64,000 nt of DNA from Caproiciproducens galactitolivorans (GCF_004768785.1 NZ_SRMQ01000010.1:1-64000); one strand, 5' to 3'; shown: positions 1-8,747, counted from the first letter of the stretch. The notes: generated by a model not told the origin, from the letters alone. Translations and numbers: made by a program.

Positions 1-2
1 AT

Positions 3-170
3 GTGGACTCCGATCTACGTCTCGCCATGACGGCCAGCATCCGCAAGTATATGGCGGAAAATCCGAGCCATTTTGACCCAAGGCAGTATCTCGCCCCCGC
101 GCGCACAGCCATTAAAGATATGGTTGCCCATAAAATCCGGTGCGTGCTCGGTTGCGAGGGAAAAGCGTAG
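3..170 (+). CDS. fba: Class II fructose-bisphosphate aldolase, C-terminal end (partial)
   Basis: Only the last 55 codons lie in the window; the gene enters from the left edge in the frame beginning at base 3. The tail contains the pattern DLRLAMTASIRKY, then FDPRQYL, and ends in GCEGKA, which is characteristic of the longer class II fructose-1,6-bisphosphate aldolases. These zinc enzymes interconvert fructose-1,6-bisphosphate with DHAP and glyceraldehyde-3-phosphate. The zinc ligands and active site are outside the window, so a tagatose-bisphosphate or other ketose-bisphosphate specificity cannot be excluded. The next gene starts 44 bp downstream on the same strand, so this is probably the upstream part of the same sugar-catabolic operon. 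Confidence 0.8.
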   Translation: MDSDLRLAMTASIRKYMAENPSHFDPRQYLAPARTAIKDMVAHKIRCVLGCEGKA

Positions 171-214
171 GCGGTATTATGCAGCCGCGTACTACGACAG
201 ATAAGGAGATTGCG

Positions 215-1732
215 ATGCTCACAAAATACTGGAACCAATTCAAAAGTGGAACGGATATCCGCGGTGTTGCAAGCAATGGCGTTGCCGGGGAAGAAATCAA
301 TCTAACCGATGAAAATATCGAAAAAATGACGGCTGGATTCGTGCTTTGGCTTTCCGGATTCGTGAAAAAAGATGTTTCAAAGCTTACAGTAGCCGTCGGG
401 CATGATTCGCGGATTTCCGCCGGCCGGATCCAAGCGGCGGTTACGCGCACGTTGACCGCCGCGGGGGTACAGGTGCTGGACTGCGGACTCGCTTCCACTC
501 CGTCCATGTTTATGACCACCATTGATCTTGGCTGTGACGGTTCCGTTCAGATTACCGCCAGCCACCATCCGTTCAACCGGAACGGGTTGAAGTTCTTTAC
601 GAAGAACGGCGGGCTGGATTCACCGGATATCGAAGCAATTCTTCTGCATGCCCAGAACGGAGACAAACCCGCACCGGGAAAGGGTAGCGTAAAAGCTGTC
701 GATTATATGTCGCAATACAGTACGCATTTGCGCGAAATCATTCAAAAGGGCGTGAACGCAGCGGATTATACCCACCCGTTGAAAGGGTTCCATATCGTTG
801 TTGACGCCGGGAACGGCGTAGGGGGATTTTACGCCCGCGATGTGCTGGAGCCCCTCGGCGCGGATATATCCGGAAGCCAGTTTCTGGAACCGGACGGGCT
901 GTTCCCGAACCATATCCCAAATCCCGAAAATGAAACGGCAATGAAATCCGTCTGTGCGGCGACTGTCAGGGCAAAGGCAGACTTGGGCGTCATCTTTGAT
1001 ACCGACGTGGACCGCGGCGGCGCGGTGGACGAACACGGGAACGAGATCAACCGCAACCGCCTGGTGGCGATTGCCTCGGCCATAGCTTTGGAGGGATACA
1101 GGGGCGGAACGGTTGTGACCGACTCCATTACCTCCAGCGGTTTGAATCAATACATAGAAAAAACGCTTGGCGGAAAGCATCACCGCTTCAAGAGAGGCTA
1201 TAAAAACGTAATCAACGAGGCGGTACGCCTGAATAGCGAGGGGGTTAATTGTCCGCTGGCTATCGAAACTTCCGGCCATGCTGCCATGCGCGAGAACTAT
1301 TTTCTGGACGACGGCGCCTACCTTGTGACGAAAATCATCATAAAATCGGCCCAACTCCGCGCGCAGGGGAAAAAGCTGGAAGATTTGCTTGAACCCCTGG
1401 CGGAACCGATGGAGGCGGTAGAACTCCGTTTCCCCATTCGGAAAGAAAATTTTAAAGAATACGGCCAAAAGGTGATTGCCGATTTAACGGAATATGCAAA
1501 ACAACACCCAGCGTGGCGGATCGCGACCGAAAATTACGAAGGTCTGCGCGTGTCATTCGGCAAAGAGGACGGCGACGGTTGGTTCCTCCTCCGTCTGAGC
1601 GTTCATGATCCGATTATGCCGCTGAATGTAGAAAGCGATTCCGCAGGAGGAGTTCGGAAAATTCTGAATCAGTTGTGCGGTTTTCTAGATACCTGTGAGG
1701 GACTTGATCTAACCTCGCTTAAAAGATATTGA
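215..1732 (+). CDS. Phosphomannomutase/phosphoglucomutase family protein
   Basis: A 505-residue alpha-D-phosphohexomutase, a family that moves a phosphate between C1 and C6 of a hexose phosphate through a phosphoserine. The active-site loop TASHHPFNRNG is near residue 113, the magnesium loop DTDVDR near residue 262 and a sugar-binding loop ETSGHAA near residue 351. An upstream in-frame ATG at 140 would overlap the aldolase gene. The ATG at 215 was chosen because it follows a good SD (AAGGAG at 203-208). The gene lies between the aldolase and an RpiB-like isomerase on the same strand. Substrate (glucose, mannose or another sugar phosphate) cannot be read from sequence; the context suggests a pathway-specific paralogue rather than the housekeeping enzyme. 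Confidence 0.85.
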   Translation: MLTKYWNQFKSGTDIRGVASNGVAGEEINLTDENIEKMTAGFVLWLSGFVKKDVSKLTVAVGHDSRISAGRIQAAVTRTLTAAGVQVLDCGLASTPSMFMTTIDLGCDGSVQITASHHPFNRNGLKFFTKNGGLDSPDIEAILLHAQNGDKPAPGKGSVKAVDYMSQYSTHLREIIQKGVNAADYTHPLKGFHIVVDAGNGVGGFYARDVLEPLGADISGSQFLEPDGLFPNHIPNPENETAMKSVCAATVRAKADLGVIFDTDVDRGGAVDEHGNEINRNRLVAIASAIALEGYRGGTVVTDSITSSGLNQYIEKTLGGKHHRFKRGYKNVINEAVRLNSEGVNCPLAIETSGHAAMRENYFLDDGAYLVTKIIIKSAQLRAQGKKLEDLLEPLAEPMEAVELRFPIRKENFKEYGQKVIADLTEYAKQHPAWRIATENYEGLRVSFGKEDGDGWFLLRLSVHDPIMPLNVESDSAGGVRKILNQLCGFLDTCEGLDLTSLKRY

Positions 1733-1815
1733 TACAAGCGTGATGGGAAGCACCCTTCACTCTGTATATTGCTAACCGTAAGTGGGTTGAACTTAAACAT
1801 TAGGAGGAAAAAAGA

Positions 1816-2280
1816 ATGGATCGTAATACGATTGTCATCGGCTGCGACAACGCAGCGGTTGATATGAAAAACCTGGTTGCCGAATACCTCAAAAGCAAAG
1901 GGTATACCATTGAAAATATGGGATGTGATGATTCGAGCGACCCCACCAATTATCCGACCATTGCAAAACGTCTCTGCCGGAAGATTATCGAGAGCGGATA
2001 TAACAAGCGCGGGATTTTAATCTGCGGAACCGGGATCGGCATGGCTATGTGTGCAAACAAATTTAAGGGTATCCGCGCCGCCGTCTGTCACGATGCATAT
2101 TCCGCGGAACGCTCCGCGCTGAGCAACAATGCAAACGTTATTTGCATGGGCGCGCGCGTAATCGGTCCGGAACTTGCAAAAAAAATCGTTGACGAATGGC
2201 TTCCGCTGGAATACAAGGGTGGCCGGTCAACCCCGAAGCTTGAGGAAATCGCAGGAATTGAGAAGGAAAATTTTCAATAA
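1816..2280 (+). CDS. RpiB/LacAB family sugar-phosphate isomerase (EryI/DerI-like candidate)
   Basis: A 154-residue RpiB-fold isomerase. It has the N-terminal IGCDNAAVDMK motif (canonical RpiB has CDHAG, so one histidine is replaced by Asn), the catalytic-type cysteine in LICGTGIGM (about Cys70), a His in CHDAYSA (about His92) and the NNANVICMGARV loop. Such enzymes interconvert aldose and ketose phosphates. In erythritol and threitol pathways the RpiB paralogues EryI/DerI convert D-erythrulose-4-phosphate to D-erythrose-4-phosphate. The next gene, 28 bp downstream, is a TIM-like protein, the same pair as eryH-eryI of Brucella. An SD (AGGAGG) lies just before the start. The tetrose-phosphate role is inferred from the pairing; ribose-5-phosphate or another substrate remains possible. 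Confidence 0.85.
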   Translation: MDRNTIVIGCDNAAVDMKNLVAEYLKSKGYTIENMGCDDSSDPTNYPTIAKRLCRKIIESGYNKRGILICGTGIGMAMCANKFKGIRAAVCHDAYSAERSALSNNANVICMGARVIGPELAKKIVDEWLPLEYKGGRSTPKLEEIAGIEKENFQ

Positions 2281-2308
2281 AAACGGTATTCAGTAAAAAG
2301 GAGGATCC

Positions 2309-3121
2309 ATGGAACGCAGGAAAAAGATTTACTTAGGAACCAATACCAAGATGTACAAAACGACGGAGCAGACAGTTACGTTTCTGGAAAGACTCAATGA
2401 ACTGACGCAGGATATTTCCCGCGACAGAATGGAGCTGTTTGTCATACCTTCCTATATAACGCTTCCTGCGGCACGTGCAAGCGTGCCGCAGGAAAGCGTC
2501 CTCATAGGCGCCCAGAATATGGGATGGGAAGAAGAAGGTCAGTTTACCGGAGAAATTTCGCCGCTCATGCTGCGGGAAGCCGGTGTGAATATCGTCATGG
2601 CCGGCCATTCCGAGCGCCGCCATATATTCCGCGAAACGGACGAGGAAGAAAATAAAAAAGTCCTGTGCGCACTGCAGCATGGATTTAAGCCGCTGCTCTG
2701 CGTGGGTGAAACCGCGGGGGAAAAGGATTTTGGAATTGCTGAAGAGGTGCTCCGCACGCAATTAAAAGTGGGTTTTCACAACGTAACGCCGGAGCAGGCA
2801 AAAGCGGTTTCGGTCGCTTACGAACCCGTTTGGGCGATCGGCGTGAACGGCGTTCCCGCTACCAAGGAGTACGCCGACCATATCCATAAGGTGATCCGCG
2901 ATACGCTGGTGGAGCTGTTCGGCGCCGAAGTAGGCGGGGATATCCCGGTTCTTTACGGCGGAAGCGTGAATCCGCAGAACGCAGAAGGGTTGATTGGGAT
3001 GCCTTACATTGACGGTCTGTTCATCGGCCGTAGTGCATGGGACGCGGACAACTTCCATTCCATTATCCGTATGGTTTTGCCGTTGTTTGAAGAAAAACGC
3101 AGGAAGGAGGCTGCCCTATGA
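2309..3121 (+). CDS. Triose-phosphate isomerase family protein (EryH/LerI-like candidate)
   Basis: A 270-residue TIM-barrel isomerase, somewhat longer than glycolytic TIM (about 250). The expected catalytic residues are present: Asn12 and Lys14 in GTNTKMYK, His100 in AGHSERR and Glu172 in AYEPVWAIG. The N-terminal motif differs from the usual NWKMN, and the phosphate loop near residue 239 reads GLFIGRSAW rather than the VGGASL of glycolytic TIM. From memory, these features match the tetrulose-phosphate isomerase/racemase subgroup (EryH, LerI) of erythritol catabolism. The stop overlaps the next start (ATGA), so it is tightly coupled to the RuBisCO-like gene. I infer a pathway-specific isomerase; a glycolytic role is the alternative. 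Confidence 0.85.
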   Translation: MERRKKIYLGTNTKMYKTTEQTVTFLERLNELTQDISRDRMELFVIPSYITLPAARASVPQESVLIGAQNMGWEEEGQFTGEISPLMLREAGVNIVMAGHSERRHIFRETDEEENKKVLCALQHGFKPLLCVGETAGEKDFGIAEEVLRTQLKVGFHNVTPEQAKAVSVAYEPVWAIGVNGVPATKEYADHIHKVIRDTLVELFGAEVGGDIPVLYGGSVNPQNAEGLIGMPYIDGLFIGRSAWDADNFHSIIRMVLPLFEEKRRKEAAL

Positions 3122-4395
3122 AACAAACCCAGCTTTATGCGCTGAATGAATCCATCCGCAGCCTCGATTATGTTCTTGCCACCTATTATATTGAGCTTCC
3201 GAAAGAGACCAATGTGGTTGAGAAAGCGGTCGGTATGACCATCGGCCAGACGCTCGGCACATGGGTTCCGGTTCCGGGTATCACGGATGAAATGCGCGAT
3301 AAGCACATGGGCAAGGTGATTAATATCATTGACCTTCCCCCGTGCGACCTTTCCACACAGGTGCAGACGGATACCGTTTCCTACCTGATTCAGCTTGCTT
3401 ATCCAACCGCGAATTTCAGCGCGCAGTTCCCGCAGATGCTGGTAACCGTTCTTGGTAACGATGCTTCCACTTCCGCGCAGGTCAAGCTGGTGGATATACA
3501 GTTTCCGGAGAGCTTCGTGAAAGAATTCCAAGGTCCGAATTTCGGTATTGAAGGGATTCGCAAATTTACCGGGGTGGCGGAACGCCCCCTGCTTCTGAAC
3601 ATGATTAAGCCTTGCACCGGCTTTACCCCGGATATCGGCGCTAAGATTTTTTATGAAACCGCGTTGGGCGGCGTGGACTTCATCAAGGACGACGAGCTGC
3701 TCGGCAACCCGGATTTCTGCCCGGTGGAGCAGCGCGTAAAGGCGTATCAGAAGGCTTCCGACGCCGCGTTTGAGAAAACCGGCCACCGTACCGTTTATAT
3801 TTGCAATATCACCGATCGCGCGGATCGTATGATCGACAATGCAAAGCGTTGTATCGACGCAGGTGCAAAGGCGATTATGGTCAGTTACGCGGCGGTTGGC
3901 TACAGCATGGTGTGCGCCCTTGCGCAGAGCGTGAACGTGCCGATTCTGGGACATTACGCGAGCTCCGGCATGTTCTACGAAGGAATTGTCAGCGGCTTTT
4001 CCGCTCCGTTTGCCACCGGCCTTTTCCCAAGGATGGCGGGCGCGGATATGATTATGATGAATACGCCTTACGGCGGATATCCTCTGAAATTCCAGAAATA
4101 TATTCAAACGGCGCACAAAATGTCCTTGCCGTATTATCATCTCAAGCCTTCCATGCCCATCGTTGGGGGCGGCGTGCATCCGGGCATTACGGAGCGCTAT
4201 GTGAAGGATTTGGGTAGCGATATTATTTTCGCTGCGGGCGGTTCCGTCCAGGGCCATCCGATGGGTGCTGCGGCGGGTGCGCGCGCAATGCGTCAGGCAA
4301 TAGACGCCGTGATGTCTGGAATACCGCTGAAGGACGCGGCGAAGGAACATGAAGAACTTCGTGTTGCATTGGAGCGCTTTGGTCTCCACAATTAA
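3118..4395 (+). CDS. RuBisCO-like protein (form IV type), function unassigned
   Basis: A 425-residue protein of the RuBisCO large-subunit superfamily. The first active-site lysine is present in MIKPCTGF (Lys164). The metal/carbamate triad FIKDDE is intact (Lys190, Asp192, Glu193), as are a histidine in GHYASSGMF (about His279), the GGGVHPG segment and the phosphate-binding AAGGSVQGHP segment. I do not see the mobile loop-6 Gly-Lys motif that carboxylating RuBisCOs use; that stretch reads HLKPSMPIVGGG. It is therefore more likely a RuBisCO-like enolase, isomerase or decarboxylase than a CO2-fixing enzyme. No phosphoribulokinase or AMP-pathway gene is nearby. Its overlap with the TIM-like gene and its polyol-operon context suggest it acts on a phosphorylated ketose or sugar acid. 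Confidence 0.85.
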   Translation: MKQTQLYALNESIRSLDYVLATYYIELPKETNVVEKAVGMTIGQTLGTWVPVPGITDEMRDKHMGKVINIIDLPPCDLSTQVQTDTVSYLIQLAYPTANFSAQFPQMLVTVLGNDASTSAQVKLVDIQFPESFVKEFQGPNFGIEGIRKFTGVAERPLLLNMIKPCTGFTPDIGAKIFYETALGGVDFIKDDELLGNPDFCPVEQRVKAYQKASDAAFEKTGHRTVYICNITDRADRMIDNAKRCIDAGAKAIMVSYAAVGYSMVCALAQSVNVPILGHYASSGMFYEGIVSGFSAPFATGLFPRMAGADMIMMNTPYGGYPLKFQKYIQTAHKMSLPYYHLKPSMPIVGGGVHPGITERYVKDLGSDIIFAAGGSVQGHPMGAAAGARAMRQAIDAVMSGIPLKDAAKEHEELRVALERFGLHN

Positions 4396-4492
4396 GCCGC
4401 TCTGAAATTCAATGGAAGCGGAATGCACATACTGCCGCAGCTTTTCAGGTGGTTGGGCATTCGAAACACAAAGATTGATAGAGGTGTTTACT

Positions 4493-5941
4493 TTGCAGCA
4501 ATATGACATGATTATCATCGGTGGCGGCATCATGGGCTGTTCCATTGCAAGGGAACTTTCAAAATATAAGCTGAATATTGCCGTATGCGAGGCCGCAGCC
4601 GACGTTGCGTCCGGTACCACCAAAGCAAACGGCGGGCTGATTCACGCGGGCGACGACCCGGTCCCCGGAACGCTGAAAGCCTTTTTGAACAGCAAGGGCT
4701 GTTTAATGTATCCGGTCCTCTCCGAAAAACTGGGATTCCGGTTCCTGAAAAGGGGCTCTATGGTTGTCGGATTTAATGAAGACGACCTCGCCGTTCTGAA
4801 AACATTGCTGGAGCGCGGTCGCCTGAACGGCGCACCCGACCTGGAGCTGATCAGCGGCGGTCGGATTTTCGAGCTGGAGCCGGAAACGAACCGGAAGGCA
4901 AAATATGCCCTTTACTCCCCGCATACGGGCTTGGTTGATCCATTTGAGGTTGCCATTGCTTTCTCTGAAAATGCGGTTGCAAACGGCGTGCATTTTTATC
5001 TCTCTTCTCCGGTGACAGCGATCCAGAAAACAGAGGACGGTTTTGCCGTAACGCTTCCCAAAGGGCAACTCAACGGGAAATACCTCATTAACTGCGCGGG
5101 CGTTCATGCGGATGATGTGGCCCGTTTGGCCGGCGCAGATGAGTTTACGATTCAGGCGCGCCATGGGGATCTGCTGGTTATGGATAAAAACTGCGGCATT
5201 AAAGACGTTATGACGCTGTATCCGATCCCGAAGCCGGACTCAAAGGGCGTTGTTTTAATGAGCACCGTTTCGGGGAATATTCTGGTGGGTTCGACCGCCG
5301 TTATGAAAGAGAAAGACGATGTTGCGAGCTACCGCGAGGGAATCGATGAATTAATCGCCGGGGCGAACAATCTGATTGAAAAGCTGGACATCCACAAGGT
5401 GATCCGCACGTTTGCGGGAAACCGTGCTGTGGTTGTGGGAAACAACAATGATTTTTACATCCGTCCTTCCCGAAAGGTTGCCGGACTGTTTCATGTTGCG
5501 GGGATTCAGTCCCCGGGTATTGCTTCCGCTCCCGCTGTTGCGGCCTATGTCGTCCAAATGCTGAAGGGCTGCGGTATTCCGATGGAGGAAAAGAAGAACT
5601 TTATCGATACCAGAAAGGCGCCTGTTGATTTCAGCACGCTCTCCACAGAAGAACAGGATGAGCTTATACGTAAAAATCCCGCTTACGGCCGGATTGTCTG
5701 CCGCTGCGAATGTGTAACGGAAGGTGAGATTATCGACGCGATGCACAGAAATCCGCAGCCTGTGACGGTCGACGCAATCAAACGCCGCACGCGCGCGGGA
5801 ATGGGTCGCTGCCAGGGCGGTTTCTGCCAGCAGAAGGTTATCAGTATTATGGCGAAAGAGTTAGGATGCAGCCCCACAGAGATTGAACTTGGCGACAAGG
5901 GGTCGCAAATAATCTATTCAAAGCTGAAGGAGGGCTGCTGA
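4493..5941 (+). CDS. GlpA-like FAD-dependent polyol-phosphate dehydrogenase with C-terminal [2Fe-2S] domain
   Basis: A 482-residue flavoprotein of the glycerol-3-phosphate dehydrogenase (DAO) family. An N-terminal Rossmann FAD motif (IIIGGGIMGCSIARE) is followed by the substrate domain, including VDPFEVAIAF and AGIQSPGIAS. The C-terminal BFD-like [2Fe-2S] domain has cysteines in CRCECV and CQGGFC. The TTG at 4493 was chosen as start because it follows GAGGTG at 4481-4486 and begins directly before the FAD motif. It is followed by a TrxB-like flavoprotein and a DUF1667 protein, a trio common in clostridial glycerol operons. With no glycerol kinase or facilitator here and a polyol PTS nearby, it probably oxidises a polyol phosphate other than glycerol-3-phosphate. 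Confidence 0.85.
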   Translation: MQQYDMIIIGGGIMGCSIARELSKYKLNIAVCEAAADVASGTTKANGGLIHAGDDPVPGTLKAFLNSKGCLMYPVLSEKLGFRFLKRGSMVVGFNEDDLAVLKTLLERGRLNGAPDLELISGGRIFELEPETNRKAKYALYSPHTGLVDPFEVAIAFSENAVANGVHFYLSSPVTAIQKTEDGFAVTLPKGQLNGKYLINCAGVHADDVARLAGADEFTIQARHGDLLVMDKNCGIKDVMTLYPIPKPDSKGVVLMSTVSGNILVGSTAVMKEKDDVASYREGIDELIAGANNLIEKLDIHKVIRTFAGNRAVVVGNNNDFYIRPSRKVAGLFHVAGIQSPGIASAPAVAAYVVQMLKGCGIPMEEKKNFIDTRKAPVDFSTLSTEEQDELIRKNPAYGRIVCRCECVTEGEIIDAMHRNPQPVTVDAIKRRTRAGMGRCQGGFCQQKVISIMAKELGCSPTEIELGDKGSQIIYSKLKEGC

Positions 5942-5942
5942 C

Positions 5943-7211
5943 ATGAACGAATTTCAGTTTGACGTAGCCGTGATCGGCGGCGGTCCCGCCGGAATGGCGG
6001 CGGCAATCGAGGCGCGTAAAAACGGTGCAAGCGTCGCCCTGGTGGAACGCAACCCGCATTTGGGCGGTATCCTGTTACAGTGCATCCACAGCGGCTTCGG
6101 CTTAAAATGCTTTAAGCAGGAGCTGACCGGCCCGGAGTATGCCCAGCGGTTCGTCAATCAACTGGGTGAAACGGATGTGACCGTTTTACTTTCCACCATG
6201 GTCTTGCAGATTACAAAGGACAAAAAAGTCGTCTGCATGAATGAAAAAGGAATTTCCGTGTTAAATGCAAAAGCCGTTGTGCTGGCCATGGGATGCCGCG
6301 AACGTACCCGCGGCGAAATTAAAATACCTGGCGACCGCTGCGCGGGCGTTCTGACCGCGGGCCTTGCCCAGCACTATATCAATATAGACAACTACTGTCC
6401 CGGCCACAGGTTCGTCATTCTCGGCTCCGGAGATATTGGCCTCATTATGGCACGCCGCCTCAGCTTGGAGGGGATGAAGGTAGAGGGTGTTTATGAACTG
6501 ATGCCCTACCCGAACGGCTTAAAAAGGAATATTAAGAACTGCCTTGAGGATTTTGGAATTCCGCTGCACCTTTCCACCACCGTGACTCGCGTAATCGGAG
6601 AAAAGGGTCGCGTTGCTGCTGTTGAAGTTACAAAAGTAGACGAAAAATTGCAGCCTGTCGATGGTACTTCCAAAATTGTACCCTGTGACACGCTGCTTCT
6701 ATCCGTCGGCCTTGTACCGGAGAACGAACTGTCCGCCGGGGCCGGTGTTAAATTGAACCCGCGCACACATGGCGCGGTGGTGAATGACAGTTTAGAGACA
6801 AGCGTTCCCGGCATCTTCGCCTGTGGGAATGTTCTCCATGTGCATGACCTTGCCGATAACGTAACCGTGGAAGCACGGCATGCCGCTGCCTGTGCCGCGG
6901 CTTTTGCAAAAGGCGAACAAAAGGAAAGCAATCCGGCAATTACAGTAAACTGTGAAGATCCAATTGGCTACACCGTTCCGTCCGAAATTTATTCGCGGGA
7001 GAAGGCCTCCGTGCTTTTCCGTGTACGCCGCCCTGTTGAAAACGCACGCATGGTGGTTACCTCCGAAGGCAGTATTTTGCTGCAGGGGAGACCGCGCAGC
7101 TATATCCCGAGCACTATGGAAGAGCTGGTTCTGCCGTCCGCTGTTCTGCAAAAGGCCGACGGCGAAATCACGCTGAAAATCGAATCTGTTTTAGGAGGGG
7201 AAAATCCATGA
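5943..7211 (+). CDS. NAD(P)/FAD-dependent oxidoreductase (GlpA-partner type)
   Basis: A 422-residue pyridine-nucleotide-disulfide-oxidoreductase fold protein. It has an N-terminal FAD motif (VAVIGGGPAGMAAAIEA), a central second dinucleotide motif (VILGSGDIGLIMARRL) and a C-terminal FAD segment (PGIFACGNVLHVHDLAD). No redox CxxC of thioredoxin-reductase type is seen in the usual place. It begins one base after the stop of the GlpA-like gene and overlaps the DUF1667 gene by ATGA, so all three are translationally linked. In comparable clostridial operons this subunit is thought to pass electrons from the GlpA-like flavoprotein to NAD or another carrier; that role is inferred here. Confidence 0.82.
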   Translation: MNEFQFDVAVIGGGPAGMAAAIEARKNGASVALVERNPHLGGILLQCIHSGFGLKCFKQELTGPEYAQRFVNQLGETDVTVLLSTMVLQITKDKKVVCMNEKGISVLNAKAVVLAMGCRERTRGEIKIPGDRCAGVLTAGLAQHYINIDNYCPGHRFVILGSGDIGLIMARRLSLEGMKVEGVYELMPYPNGLKRNIKNCLEDFGIPLHLSTTVTRVIGEKGRVAAVEVTKVDEKLQPVDGTSKIVPCDTLLLSVGLVPENELSAGAGVKLNPRTHGAVVNDSLETSVPGIFACGNVLHVHDLADNVTVEARHAAACAAAFAKGEQKESNPAITVNCEDPIGYTVPSEIYSREKASVLFRVRRPVENARMVVTSEGSILLQGRPRSYIPSTMEELVLPSAVLQKADGEITLKIESVLGGENP

Positions 7212-7573
7212 GTACAAAGGAACTTATATGCACGGTTTGCCCGAATAGCTGTAATGTGACCGTTGAACTGAATAAAAAAGGCGAACCCGTTAAGATAGCG
7301 GGGAACCGCTGCCCACGTGGCGAAGCTTTCGCTAAGCAGGAAATCACCTGCCCCATGCGGGTAATTACCAGCACGGTTGTGCTTCGCGGGGAGGACGGAA
7401 GAGATGCGCTTCTTCCGGTCCGTTCTTCGGATGCTTTCCCATTGAGCAAACATGCACAGACGATGGAACTGCTTCGGCACATAACGGTGCGCGCCCCTGT
7501 AAAAATGGGCGACGTTGTAATCCACAACGTGCTGGATACCGGAGTCGATATCATTGCTTCGCGTGATTCCTGA
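7208..7573 (+). CDS. DUF1667 cysteine-rich redox-associated protein
   Basis: A 121-residue protein whose N-terminal half carries a cysteine cluster (CTVCPNSC, then NRCPRG and a further Cys in ITCPMR), expected to bind a metal or Fe-S centre. This arrangement is typical of DUF1667 proteins that sit behind GlpA-like and TrxB-like flavoproteins in clostridia. Its start overlaps the stop of the preceding gene (ATGA) and an SD (AGGAGG) precedes it. It closes the + strand part of the operon; the next gene faces the other way. Function is inferred only from this conserved neighbourhood. Confidence 0.8.
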   Translation: MSTKELICTVCPNSCNVTVELNKKGEPVKIAGNRCPRGEAFAKQEITCPMRVITSTVVLRGEDGRDALLPVRSSDAFPLSKHAQTMELLRHITVRAPVKMGDVVIHNVLDTGVDIIASRDS

Positions 7574-7597
7574 TCCCCTGTAATCTTTCCGGCCAGC

Positions 7598-8407
7598 TTA
7601 TTTGGTGCTTTTTTCGTTTGCGGTAGTGCTTTTGTTTTCCGGCGGGTCGTCGTAGATACGGCATCCGTATTTGCTCAGGGATGTGTGCCATTCCTGGGAA
7701 AGAGGCCGGTCGGTAAAGATTGCGTTCAGACAGTCATAGCCGCATATGTTGATAAAGGAAGCCTGATTGAATTTTGTATAGTCGGCTACGAGGTAACGTT
7801 CCTTGCTGCGCCGGATGATGGTTTTCCGTATTTGCGCCAGATCATCGTTTGAGTCGGTTACCCCTTGTTCGATCGACAGCGTGCGGCAGGAAAAAAACGC
7901 TTTGTCTACATAATACTCTTCCAGCGCTTTTTGCGCTTTGCTTCCGTAAAATGCAAGCTCTTTAAGCGAGAAAAAGCCCCCTGTGCAAATTAGGCGCATA
8001 TTTTCCTTTTGAGACAACAGATTAATAATAGGCAAAGAATTCGTGATGAGCGTCAGTCTCATATCCTGAATCGCCTTAGCAATCGCATAGGTGGTCGTCG
8101 AGTTGTCGAGAAATATAACATCGCCGTTTTGAATGATTTGCCTGCACTTTTCCGCAATAATTTTCTTTTCTTCCAAATAGACTGTAGAACGAATGCTGTA
8201 ATCAATCAGGTTTTCAACCCCTGTTTGCACGAAAGCACCGCCGTACGAGCGCATAAGCACCCCTTCCTTCTCCAAGCTGCGCAGGTCGCGCCGGATGGTT
8301 TCGTCCGTTACGTCAAACATCTGTGCCAGTTCCGTAACGGTGGCGCTTTTTCGTTCCAGAATCAGATTCTTTATTTTTTGCTTGCGCGTTACTGATAACA
8401 TTGCCAT
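7598..8407 (-). CDS. DeoR/GlpR-family transcriptional regulator
   Basis: A 269-residue regulator. The N-terminal DeoR winged HTH is clear (VTELAQMFDVTDETIRRDLR, residues about 20-40). It is followed by a DeoR-C sensor domain of the phosphosugar-isomerase-like fold, with the typical LDNSTTTYAIAKAI segment. These regulators usually repress a sugar or polyol operon and respond to a phosphorylated intermediate. The start at 8407 follows AAAGGA at a good distance. It lies between the RLP/GlpA-like operon and the divergent aldolase-PTS operon, 341 bp from the latter, and three copies of AATCAACA in that intergenic region are candidate operators. It probably controls both halves of the locus. Confidence 0.85.
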   Translation of the reverse strand: MAMLSVTRKQKIKNLILERKSATVTELAQMFDVTDETIRRDLRSLEKEGVLMRSYGGAFVQTGVENLIDYSIRSTVYLEEKKIIAEKCRQIIQNGDVIFLDNSTTTYAIAKAIQDMRLTLITNSLPIINLLSQKENMRLICTGGFFSLKELAFYGSKAQKALEEYYVDKAFFSCRTLSIEQGVTDSNDDLAQIRKTIIRRSKERYLVADYTKFNQASFINICGYDCLNAIFTDRPLSQEWHTSLSKYGCRIYDDPPENKSTTANEKSTK

Positions 8408-8531
8408 TGGCTGACATCCTTTCCTTATGTTTCTTTTTTTGCCGTGATTTTTTGAATTTGTTCAAAATTAATATTAAACCAGGTTTAGTAATATGCGAAA
8501 AACCAAAATAGTATTGTATCTCAACGCAAAA

Positions 8532-8580
8532 AATCAACAAGGTTATTTTGAATAAATATCACAATCAACACAAATCAACA
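8532..8580. promoter_or_regulatory. Candidate operator: three AATCAACA direct repeats
   Basis: The octamer AATCAACA occurs at 8532-8539, 8563-8570 and 8573-8580, the last two exactly 10 bp apart (one helical turn). The site lies in the 340-bp gap between the DeoR-family regulator and the class II aldolase gene, upstream of a near-perfect promoter. DeoR-family proteins often bind direct repeats. The assignment is inferred from position and repetition. Confidence 0.4.
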
Positions 8581-8672
8581 TACATAAAATTCGATTTGTT
8601 CATATTATATAGTAAAAAAGAGTTTATGTAAATAGTTTTAATAAAAAAACCTGTAAAACTCCCTATAGAGCA

Positions 8673-8701
8673 TTGACATTCCAACATAACAATGATATAA
8701 T
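8673..8701 (+). promoter_or_regulatory. Sigma-A promoter of aldolase-PTS operon
   Basis: TTGACA (8673-8678) and TATAAT (8696-8701) are both perfect and separated by 17 bp. The aldolase start codon is 46 bp downstream of the -10 element. With such a strong core promoter, regulation is probably by repression (DeoR-family protein). Confidence 0.85.
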
Positions 8702-8747
8702 TCAACAGAAATCCAAAAATGCAAAAACAAAAGAACGGAGAGATAGA

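Noticed and set aside
140-214. Upstream ATG as start of the phosphohexomutase
   Set aside because: It would overlap the aldolase end and lacks an SD; ATG 215 has AAGGAG at proper spacing and starts at the family's usual N terminus.
620-1468. Long antisense reading frames opposite host genes
   Set aside because: They are shadow frames in codon-biased genes, without SD sequences or recognisable domains; several similar ones in the host regions were left out.
3118-4395. True CO2-fixing RuBisCO
   Set aside because: The loop-6 Gly-Lys motif is not visible and there is no phosphoribulokinase or AMP-pathway partner; the context is polyol catabolism.
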